From Ferruginibacter sp. (GTDB taxonomy: Bacteria > Bacteroidota > Bacteroidia > Chitinophagales > Chitinophagaceae), in contig JANXOQ010000217.1 of assembly GCA_025357775.1 (NCBI GenBank), forward strand, positions 1 through 14,472: 14,472 nucleotides of DNA, given 5' to 3'. Under the pieces are notes generated by a model, which ran no database searches, was not told the DNA's origin, and was given only the letters and a program-made list of their open reading frames with translations. Below, one piece after another: positions 7,845 to 14,472 of the stretch; within the stretch, counting starts at the first letter, position 1, and the number at the start of each line of letters is the position of its first letter. Both the position numbers and the translations under genes were made by a program.

Positions 7845-8474
7845 TTATTTTAAGTTATAAGTATTTGACAATTCTTTAAGTTCAAGTAAATTGGTAACTT
7901 TTAGCTTTGAAAAAATACGCCCCTTATGTGTGCCAACAGTAGATATTCCTAGGTTAAGTTCTACAGCTATTAAACTAATAGTTTTGCCATTAAGCAACAT
8001 AGAAACGATTTCAAACTCTCGAGCAGATAAAGTATTGAATGGATTAGAGTCTGCACCTTGTGAAGCGCCTTCTGCTAATACAAATAACATTTCTTCGCTA
8101 ATATATTTTTTACCATTAATTACTTGCTCAATAGCAATTTTAATTTCATCTAGCGGAGCATCTTTGCTTATAAAACCCATAGCACCAGCACGTATGTAAC
8201 GAAGGGCATAAATATTTTCGGAGTTCATAGAAAATACCAATACTTTTAATAAAGGATAATTTGCTTTAAAATATTCCATTAATGCAAAACTGTCTGTATT
8301 TGGCATTTGTACATCTAACATTACAAAATCGTAATGGTTTTCTTTTACAAATGCAATAGCAGTATCTCCATCTTTAGCCTCACTAATTTCTGAATCTTTA
8401 TATAAATTTAACAATAACAATTTAATACCAGATCTAACTACTACATGGTCATCAATTAGTAGAAATTTTTTCAT
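7845..8474 (-). CDS. NarL/LuxR-family response regulator
   Basis: A 209-residue two-domain regulator. The receiver domain (about 1-120) has the acidic pair D8/D9, the phospho-acceptor D54 in FVMLDVQMP, the switch serine S82 and the conserved K104 in GFISKDAP, so it should be phosphorylated normally. The C-terminal LuxR-type helix-turn-helix (about 147-200) reads LSAREFEIVSMLLNGKTISL, then a recognition helix around STVGTHKGRIFSKL. It converges on the pump gene and shares the terminator with it. Upstream lies the kinase pseudogene on the opposite strand, so this regulator has no adjacent co-directional kinase. Candidate partners are the intact kinase at 9410 or an unlinked one. It is a paralogue of the regulator at 13024 (same length, same D54/S82/K104 layout) but differs along most of the sequence. 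Target genes are unknown. Confidence 0.93.
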   Translation of the reverse strand: MKKFLLIDDHVVVRSGIKLLLLNLYKDSEISEAKDGDTAIAFVKENHYDFVMLDVQMPNTDSFALMEYFKANYPLLKVLVFSMNSENIYALRYIRAGAMGFISKDAPLDEIKIAIEQVINGKKYISEEMLFVLAEGASQGADSNPFNTLSAREFEIVSMLLNGKTISLIAVELNLGISTVGTHKGRIFSKLKVTNLLELKELSNTYNLK

Positions 8475-8638
8475 ACTAGAATTTATTTTTAAAAGAATTA
8501 TTGTAAGTTAAAAAACATTTTGCCATTTATAGTTTTTTAAACGAAATTATGTGTCAACTTTTTTCATATTGGTTAATAAAAATATGACTATTCTACAACG
8601 TGTATTTATCGATAATCAGTTAATTAAAAAGATTATTA

Positions 8639-8667
8639 CAAATTTAGGTAAATTTAGTACTAACAAG
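8639..8667 (-). promoter_or_regulatory. Possible promoter of the minus-strand response regulator
   Basis: On the minus strand TAAATTTG (8646 down to 8639) fits TAnnTTTG perfectly, with CTTG (8667-8664) 17 bases upstream as the -33 element. It would give a leader of roughly 160 bases before the ATG at 8474. In such AT-rich DNA chance matches are expected, and the spacer is at the short end. I see no better candidate nearer the gene. Confidence 0.35.
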
Positions 8668-8725
8668 TTATGCTTTCTGCTATAAATAATTTATTTTAGA
8701 CTATACTTACAGAGTAATTTTTTAT

Positions 8726-9402
8726 ATGATAAATTGTTATACGAATATTGACATAATAATTGTTCGGAATGATAAGGTTTATGCTTTTTTAGAAGAATAA
8801 CTTTATCAAACAACTTTGAATATTAATAGATTAAAAGTAATAAATTTTATTATTGAAATAGAAAAAAGAGAAGCCAAAGGAAAAAATTATATGATAAAAA
8901 AATAAATGTTAGCCAACACAAAATTTTATATGGAATATTCACTTACCTATGAAGTGTTGATACATTATTTGTTGGAAACTGCAAAGAGCATATTAGGAGA
9001 TGCAGAGGCAGGAACAAGAATTTTATCAAACTCATTGATATTTCTCTAGCTTGTCGAAGTGTTAAATATCATTGCTTTAGATTAACTTATAGAATGTGTA
9101 TTACTAGTAAACAAAACTAAAATATATACCAACTGGTGAAATATAAAAACAGATTTTTTACATAAAAAAAACAATGTTAGTAAACATGCAAAAGCCAAAC
9201 TTGTAAAATTATTTTTATTAATAAATGAAAATGATTTGAAATTTTGCTTTGAAGATGATGAGGGGGTGGGATGATATTTAAAAAAAGAAAAAAGAGTGGT
9301 TTTCAAAATATTTATAGTAGAGTTTATTTGTATAATGGTAAACCAGCAATAAAATCAGAAATAAATAAAGGTAGTAGCCATAGCATATTATTCAAATTAT
9401 AA
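8726..9402 (+). pseudogene. Decayed HisKA_3/HATPase_c sensor histidine kinase, C-terminal half
   Basis: One plus-strand frame, entered near the ATG at 8726, can be read to 9271 through stops at 8798, 8903, 9047, 9083, 9137 and 9272, and its translation is kinase-like all along. IEIEKREAKGK (8852-8884) leads into a broken H-box. LANTKFYMEYSLTYEVL and LLETAKSILGDAEAGTRILS (from 8909) match a HisKA_3 dimerisation helix pair. NNVSKHAKAKLVKLFLLINE (9170-9229) is the HATPase N-box region, and LKFCFEDDEGVG (9236-9271) is the D-x-G-x-G box. After a frameshift near 9271, KSGFQNIYSRVYLYNGK and IKSEINKG supply the G2 box and last strand before the stop at 9400. At the H-box the DNA resembles gaa-tta-cat-gat with one base lost and CAT now TAT, so the catalytic histidine appears replaced by tyrosine. 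No PAS or membrane part can be firmly read upstream (8475-8725). Eight bases separate it from the intact kinase. That this is a dead kinase rests on my motif reading. Confidence 0.72.
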
Positions 9403-9409
9403 ATGATAT

Positions 9410-12400
9410 ATGATACAATTTAGTATAGCAAGAAAATTAAAAATTGCTTTTATTATTTCCATGCTATTTACAGCAGCGGTATTGTACACTATGTACATAA
9501 ATATGCGTAAAACCGTAGTGGAATCTTCGAATACCAATATGGCTATAAACGCTCTATTGAGGGCAGAAAATGTTTTGTCAAATTTAAAAGCATCTGAGAT
9601 AGGCACACATGGTTATTTTAAATTTGGTAAAGAATCTTTTCTTATAGGTCATAAAAATGCTTTGATAATAGTAAACCAAGATTTAGATTTTCTTACTTCA
9701 TCAAAATTGCATATAAGTGATGGTAATAAAGTTTTGAAAGAGATAAAAGATTTAGTAGCTACAAAACAAATAATCGAAAATCCAGACTTTTATGGGTATG
9801 ATGATAGCACTTTAAATAATTTGGAAGCCAAGGAAAAAGTAACTTCTGAAAAAATAAATTTATTGGTTTCTGCTATTGCAGAAAAAGAAAAAGCTTTTCT
9901 ACAAAAACCAACATCTGAAAAAGATAAATACAATCAGTACCTTACTTGGTCGTTTATTTTATTGGCTATTTTATTTTTTTTAATACTATTTAATGGTTAC
10001 ATGCTTTTAATGAGAGATTTTAAAAAATCTGAAATTATATATAGTTCTTTGCAGTATAACACCACGCTGCTTAATAATATTTCTGATGCAATTATTACCA
10101 CAGATGAAAATTTTTTAATAAAAGACTGGAACAATTTTGCAGAAGAATTGTATGGTTACACTGCAGTGGAGGTAAAAGGGAAAAAAATAGAAGAAGTAAT
10201 ACAGTTAAATGATAAAGAAAAAAATAATTTTTTTGGATATGCAAAAAAGCAAAAAACATGGAAGGGGGAAATGTTGCATTATCACAAAGGTGGTCATAAA
10301 ATAAATGTAGAAATAAGTACATCTGCTATCAGCAATGCAAAGGGTGAGTTTGTAGGTGCTATAGGCGTAGTGCATAACATTAGTACAAGAGTAATACTTG
10401 AAGAAAGATTAAAAGATCTCTCAATAAAACTTCAAAAAGAAGCAAACCTAAAATCGAATGATTTAGATAAATTTTTTGAAAGAATAGCAGATGCTTTTTT
10501 TATTTTAGATAATAATTGGAATTATACCTATTTAAATAAAAATGCAATTGAGTTGCATGGTAGCGATGAAAATAATTTATTAGGCAACAATATCTGGAAA
10601 CTTTCTCCAAATTTAGTAAATGGAGAATTTTATAACTCTTTACATCAAGCTAAAGAAACGCAGCAAGTAATTCGTTGTGAAAATTATGATACCAAACAAG
10701 ATAAATGGTATGAAAATTTAATTTACCCAGGTAAAAATGGCATTTCAATTTATTACAATGAAATTACTGCTAAGAAAAAAGCTGCATTAGAATTAAAAAA
10801 ATTACATGAACGACTTTCCTTTCATTTAAACAACACACCACTTGCTATTATTGAATTTGATAGCAATATGAAAGTAATGAAGTGGAGTAAAAAAGCGACT
10901 GAAATATTTGAATGGACAGAAAATGAAGTTTTAGTACCAAGTTTTTCAATTGATAAATTGATAAATAAAGATGACTTAGTAATGTTTAATAGCAATTTAC
11001 ATTTTGAATCTGCAGACCCGTTACAAAGCGGAATTATAAATACAGTTTGTTATACAAAAAATGGGGGTGTTATTTATTGTGAATGGTACAATTCATTTTT
11101 AAAAGATGAAAATAATAATACCGGAGTTATGCTATCGTTGGTAACTGATGTAACCAATAGAAAAATAGCTCAGTTAGAATTATCTAACGCAGAATCAAAA
11201 TTTAGAGGGCTTGTGGAGCAATCTATGGTGGGCGTATACATAAGGAACAAAGAAAACCTTGTATACATAAACCCACGCTTTGCAGAAATATTTGGATATA
11301 CTGAAAACGAAATTTATGAACATCCAGATGCTTTTTCTTTAGTAGCTTACGATGATAAAGAAATTGTAATCAAACACATAAACGAATATGAAGCTAGAAA
11401 AATAAATAAACACAATTATGAGCTAAAAGGTAAACATAAAAATGGAAATGAAATTTATTTAGAAGTGTTTGGTTCGTCTACAAATCATAATGGTGAAGAT
11501 GCTGTGATAGGAACTGTATTGGATATTACTGAAAGAAAAAAAGCAAGTGAGGAAGCAACTATTGCAGAAAAAGCATTGCAAATATCTAATGAAAGATTTG
11601 AACTAGTTGCAAAAGCCACTAACGATGCTATATGGGATTGGGATATGAAATCGGATTGCTTAACAGGAAATGAAATGTTTTGTAAACTATTTGGAAAGCC
11701 AACAAATAGTATATTTCGATTTAATGATTTTATTGATAAAGTTAGCAATGAAGAAAAAATGAGGCTAGAAAAAAATTTTAATTTAGCAATTGCAAAAAAG
11801 GAAACGTTATTGATGGAAGAATTTAGCTTTAAAATTGATAATAATACAACAAAAATAATAAGTGACCGAGCTTATATTTTGTACAAAAATGGCGAGGCTT
11901 ATAGAATGCTAGGTGCAATGCAAGATATTACAGCGGTAAAAGAGGCAGAGCAAGCACTTATAAATTCTGAACAAAAATACAAACTGCTTTTTGATAAAAA
12001 CCCTTTGCCAATGTGGATTATACTTGAAGAAAATGGTAAATTTATAGATGTAAATACAGCGGCAATAAACTCTTATGGGTACAGTAAAAAAGAGTTTTTA
12101 GAAATGTCAATTATAAACCTGCATCCAAAAAATGATACAGCATACTTAAATTGGTTAAAGAAAACAGATAAAGAAAAATTAAATGCAGAAATGATTTGGG
12201 AACATCAAAAAAAAGACGGTACAATTATAAATGTAAATTCAATAATTAGCGAAATACAATATCAAGGGCAAAATGCAAATTTGGGACTAGCAAATGATGT
12301 AACAGCAAATTACCTTGCCGAGGCAAGCCTACAAAAATCTAAGCAAGCATTTAAAGAACTTGCAGCGCATTTAGAAACTATAAGAGAAAATGAAAGAACA

Positions 12401-12991
12401 CACATGGCTCGTGAAATACATGATGAACTGGGACAGCAATTAACTGGTTTAAAAATGGATATTTCATGGATAAATAAAAAAATAAAAAGCGATGAACCTT
12501 TGGTGCAGCAAAGAATGAAAGACACTTTGGAGTTAATTGATAAAACAGTTGTAACCGTTAGAAGAATAGCAACACAACTACGACCAAGTATTTTAGATGA
12601 TTTAGGATTAATAGAAGCTATGGAATGGCAAAGTGAAGAGTTTTCTAAAAGGTCAGAAATAAAATCTATTTTTAAAACCAATATGAGTCATGTAAAAGTG
12701 AGCCAAGAAATAGCAACTGGTGTGTTTAGAATATTTCAAGAAAGCCTTACTAACGTATCAAGACACTCAAAAGCAAGTGAGGTAAACACCGTTTTTAAAA
12801 TTGAAGATAATTTACTAACATTATTGATAGAAGATAATGGAATTGGTTTTAAAGATGATAATATTAAGAATAAAAAAACACTTGGCTTACTAGGTATGAA
12901 AGAACGAATATCTCTCATTAATGGCACCTACAACATAAATGGAAATACAGGGCTTGGTACATCCGTATTAATAACCGTACCTTTAGTTTAG
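9410..12991 (+). CDS. CHASE3 / multi-PAS sensor histidine kinase (HisKA_3 type)
   Basis: A 1193-residue membrane sensor kinase. TM1 spans about residues 11-30. A periplasmic CHASE3-like domain (about 35-170) has the typical stretch SEIGTHGYFKFGKESFLIGH, and TM2 spans about 178-200. Six consecutive cytoplasmic PAS domains follow at roughly 212-335, 352-460, 468-590, 595-712, 725-848 and 853-970; several end in the D-I/V-T-x-R-K or similar PAC signature (LDITERKK, VTDVTNRK, MQDITAVK). The HisKA_3 H-box MAREIHDELGQQL puts the phosphorylated histidine at H1004. The HATPase_c domain shows FQESLTNVSRHSKA (N-box), IEDNGIGF (about 1140-1147) and LGLLGMKERI. All catalytic motifs look intact. The NarL-type regulator 32 bp downstream is the obvious phosphate acceptor. 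The start at 9410 gives a complete TM1. Some PAS domains may bind a cofactor or ligand; none can be named from sequence. Confidence 0.93.
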   Translation: MIQFSIARKLKIAFIISMLFTAAVLYTMYINMRKTVVESSNTNMAINALLRAENVLSNLKASEIGTHGYFKFGKESFLIGHKNALIIVNQDLDFLTSSKLHISDGNKVLKEIKDLVATKQIIENPDFYGYDDSTLNNLEAKEKVTSEKINLLVSAIAEKEKAFLQKPTSEKDKYNQYLTWSFILLAILFFLILFNGYMLLMRDFKKSEIIYSSLQYNTTLLNNISDAIITTDENFLIKDWNNFAEELYGYTAVEVKGKKIEEVIQLNDKEKNNFFGYAKKQKTWKGEMLHYHKGGHKINVEISTSAISNAKGEFVGAIGVVHNISTRVILEERLKDLSIKLQKEANLKSNDLDKFFERIADAFFILDNNWNYTYLNKNAIELHGSDENNLLGNNIWKLSPNLVNGEFYNSLHQAKETQQVIRCENYDTKQDKWYENLIYPGKNGISIYYNEITAKKKAALELKKLHERLSFHLNNTPLAIIEFDSNMKVMKWSKKATEIFEWTENEVLVPSFSIDKLINKDDLVMFNSNLHFESADPLQSGIINTVCYTKNGGVIYCEWYNSFLKDENNNTGVMLSLVTDVTNRKIAQLELSNAESKFRGLVEQSMVGVYIRNKENLVYINPRFAEIFGYTENEIYEHPDAFSLVAYDDKEIVIKHINEYEARKINKHNYELKGKHKNGNEIYLEVFGSSTNHNGEDAVIGTVLDITERKKASEEATIAEKALQISNERFELVAKATNDAIWDWDMKSDCLTGNEMFCKLFGKPTNSIFRFNDFIDKVSNEEKMRLEKNFNLAIAKKETLLMEEFSFKIDNNTTKIISDRAYILYKNGEAYRMLGAMQDITAVKEAEQALINSEQKYKLLFDKNPLPMWIILEENGKFIDVNTAAINSYGYSKKEFLEMSIINLHPKNDTAYLNWLKKTDKEKLNAEMIWEHQKKDGTIINVNSIISEIQYQGQNANLGLANDVTANYLAEASLQKSKQAFKELAAHLETIRENERTHMAREIHDELGQQLTGLKMDISWINKKIKSDEPLVQQRMKDTLELIDKTVVTVRRIATQLRPSILDDLGLIEAMEWQSEEFSKRSEIKSIFKTNMSHVKVSQEIATGVFRIFQESLTNVSRHSKASEVNTVFKIEDNLLTLLIEDNGIGFKDDNIKNKKTLGLLGMKERISLINGTYNINGNTGLGTSVLITVPLV

Positions 12992-13023
12992 TTTTTATAA
13001 TTATTTATTTTAATAAAATTAAT

Positions 13024-13653
13024 ATGATTAGAATTTTAGTGGCAGACGACCATATTGTAGTAAGGCGTGGATTGAGAATGATTTTGCTAGAAGGTTTTCC
13101 AGGTGCAACTATTGAAGAAGTAAGCGATGCCGAAGACTTGGTAAAACTAGTAATTAAAGAATCTTGGGATGTAGTTATAAGTGATTTAAGCATGCCTGGT
13201 AGAAGTGGGCTTGATGCGCTACAACAAATTAAACAAATAAAACCAACTTTGCCCGTACTCATATTAAGTATACACCCAGAAGACCAATATGCTATTAGGG
13301 TTTTAAAGGCTGGGGCATCTGGCTATTTGAGCAAGGGTATGGCACCAGATGAATTGGTTAATGCAGTGCAAAAAGTAATGATGGGTAAAAAATATATTAC
13401 TGCTGCTGTTGCAGAAAAATTGACTTCTATTTTTGATGATGATAAAAATAAAGCACCTCACGAATTATTATCTGATAGAGAATTTAGTGTATTAAAATTG
13501 CTTGCAAGTGGTAAATCTGTTTCAGAAATAGCAGAGTCATTATTTTTGAGCGTAACAACTGTAAGTACTTATAGGGCAAGAATAATTTCTAAAATGAATT
13601 TAAAAAACAATGCCGAGCTTACGTTATATGCAATTGAAAATAAGTTATTATAA
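13024..13653 (+). CDS. NarL/LuxR-family response regulator, partner of the upstream kinase
   Basis: A 209-residue regulator. The receiver domain has D8/D9, phospho-acceptor D54 (VVISDLSMPGRSG), S82 and K104 (GYLSKGMAPDEL). A linker FDDDKNKAPHE precedes the LuxR-type helix-turn-helix LSDREFSVLKLLASGKSVSE, with recognition helix residues around LSVTTVSTYRARIISKMNLK. The gene follows the six-PAS kinase by 32 bp on the same strand with no terminator between, so the two form an operon and very likely a phosphorelay pair. HisKA_3 kinases usually partner with NarL-type regulators, which agrees. The other regulator in the window (7845-8474, minus) has the same length and layout; cross-talk between the two is possible. 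Target promoters are unknown. Confidence 0.95.
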   Translation: MIRILVADDHIVVRRGLRMILLEGFPGATIEEVSDAEDLVKLVIKESWDVVISDLSMPGRSGLDALQQIKQIKPTLPVLILSIHPEDQYAIRVLKAGASGYLSKGMAPDELVNAVQKVMMGKKYITAAVAEKLTSIFDDDKNKAPHELLSDREFSVLKLLASGKSVSEIAESLFLSVTTVSTYRARIISKMNLKNNAELTLYAIENKLL

Positions 13654-13694
13654 ATTAGATAGCTTAAAAAAATAATAAATACAATTTATGGCTT

Positions 13695-14472
13695 ATGCAA
13701 AATAACCCTGCAAATAGCTTTTTTTCTTTTACCAAAAAAGAAAAACGAGGTGTACTTATGTTGTTAATAACCGTTGTATCTATTTTCATAAGCGCACAAT
13801 TTATTTACCCCCTTATAATAAAAGAAGAATTTTTAAATAGTAAAATAATTGCAGTTGAGGCAGATTTATTAAAAGAAAAACAAAAAGACAGCACCAAAAA
13901 TTACTACAGCAATAATGTATATAATGATGGAGCGGATTACAATACTTATTCAAAAAATGAATCTAACAGAATTTTTGCTGGTCATATGTTTTATTTTGAT
14001 CCAAACACATTAGATGCAGAAGGTTGGCAAAAATTGGGTATAAAAGAAAAAACAATTGCAAGCATACAAAAATATATTTCTAAAGGCGGTAGGTTTAGGC
14101 AACCAGACGATTTGAGAAAAATATGGGGCCTTACCAACGAAGAAAAAGAAAGGCTGATACCTTATGTACGTATTGAAGATGCGCAAAAAAATCAATATGC
14201 AAATAGTAATAATTATCAGCCCTACGAAAAAAAAGAATATAAAGCAAAAGAAACAGAGCCGATAGATATTAACCTTGCCGATTCTACAGGTTATGATGCA
14301 TTGCCAGGCATCGGAGCTGGATATTGTAAACGTATTTTAAAATACAGAAATGACTTAGGTGGTTTTTGTAAAATAGAGCAAATAAAAGAAGTGTTTGGGT
14401 TGCCTGATTCAATTTTTCAAAAAATAAAACCTTTTTTAAAAGTGAGTAACAATGTAATTCGAAAAATAAAAA
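13695..14472 (+). CDS. Membrane-anchored helix-hairpin-helix (ComEA-like) protein, 3' end cut by window edge
   Basis: From the ATG at 13695 there are 259 codons with no stop before the window ends. A positively charged start (SFTKKEKRG) and one hydrophobic helix at about 19-41 anchor the N-terminus in the inner membrane. A polar low-complexity linker (about 45-95) follows. Two helix-hairpin-helix repeats then appear. The first is at about 100-160, FDPNTLDAEGWQKLGIKEK with GGRFRQPDDLRKIWGL. The second is at about 190-250, DINLADSTGYDALPGIGAGY with LGGFCKIEQIKEVFGL. The second has the classical ComEA-type 'N-x-A-x-x-x-x-L-x-x-l-P-G-I-G' signature, suggesting non-specific binding of double-stranded DNA outside or at the membrane; a role in DNA uptake is possible but not shown. 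It starts 41 bp after the regulator gene and may be read through from it. An upstream ATG at 13688 is out of frame and stops after five codons. Confidence 0.85.
   Translation, partial: MQNNPANSFFSFTKKEKRGVLMLLITVVSIFISAQFIYPLIIKEEFLNSKIIAVEADLLKEKQKDSTKNYYSNNVYNDGADYNTYSKNESNRIFAGHMFYFDPNTLDAEGWQKLGIKEKTIASIQKYISKGGRFRQPDDLRKIWGLTNEEKERLIPYVRIEDAQKNQYANSNNYQPYEKKEYKAKETEPIDINLADSTGYDALPGIGAGYCKRILKYRNDLGGFCKIEQIKEVFGLPDSIFQKIKPFLKVSNNVIRKIK

Noticed and set aside
7891..8199. 102-residue plus-strand ORF within the minus-strand response regulator
   Set aside because: Shadow of a complete regulator gene with all receiver and HTH motifs on the other strand.
8584..8685. 33-codon plus-strand ORF between the minus-strand regulator and the kinase pseudogene
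   Set aside because: Short, in AT-rich non-coding DNA, with no recognisable motif or start signal; it overlaps the possible promoter of the regulator.
8906..9049. 47-codon ORF as an independent small gene
   Set aside because: Its translation is the HisKA_3 part of the kinase pseudogene and the same frame continues past the stop with kinase motifs.
9082..9306. 74-residue minus-strand ORF
   Set aside because: It is antisense to the HATPase remains, and its Phe/Leu/Ser-rich product is what the complement of AT-rich coding DNA gives.
9271..9402. 43-codon ORF preceded by AGGGGGTGGG, as a small gene with a strong ribosome site
   Set aside because: The peptide is the last part of a HATPase_c domain, and the G-rich run is the decayed D-x-G-x-G coding stretch of the pseudogene.

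Overview
The window comes from an AT-rich member of the Bacteroidota, most likely a Chitinophagaceae-like or related Sphingobacteriia-type bacterium. The reasons are a Bacteroidota-type promoter (TAnnTTTG with an upstream TTG) before the tetR gene, the absence of clear Shine-Dalgarno sequences, a lipoprotein-type RND adaptor, an RND pump with a long TM11-TM12 loop, and a two-HhH membrane-anchored protein. The genus assignment is inference from style only.

Layout. (1) Positions 1-530, minus strand: the start of a two-TM DUF502-type membrane protein that runs off the left edge. (2) Positions 653-7763, plus strand: a four-gene efflux operon, tetR - TolC-like outer-membrane channel - lipoprotein periplasmic adaptor - RND pump. 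It is headed by a promoter overlapped by an inverted repeat that is a natural candidate for the TetR operator. Both wide gaps inside the operon (2613-2805 and 4048-4196) hold a decayed REP-like inverted pair. The operon ends at a very strong bidirectional terminator at 7784-7814. (3) Positions 7845-8474, minus strand: a NarL/LuxR-type response regulator converging on the pump gene. (4) Positions 8475-9409: a stretch that looks empty of genes but contains, from about 8726 to 9402 on the plus strand, the wreck of a second HisKA_3/HATPase sensor kinase. It is still readable in essentially one frame through several stop codons. (5) Positions 9410-13653, plus strand: a large intact sensor kinase (TM-CHASE3-TM-six PAS-HisKA_3-HATPase) followed 32 bp later by its probable partner NarL-type regulator. 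(6) Positions 13695-14472, plus strand: a membrane-anchored protein with two helix-hairpin-helix repeats, cut by the right edge.

How the parts work together. The first block is a self-regulated tripartite drug/solute exporter: an inner-membrane proton-driven pump, an adaptor and an outer-membrane channel under a one-component repressor. The second block is a two-component signalling cluster with one intact kinase, one dead kinase and two response regulators. The minus-strand regulator may therefore be an orphan, or may be served by the surviving kinase. I see no mobile element, CRISPR array, tRNA or rRNA. I found no clearly new multi-gene system. The most unusual content is the hidden kinase pseudogene and the REP-like pairs inside the efflux operon.
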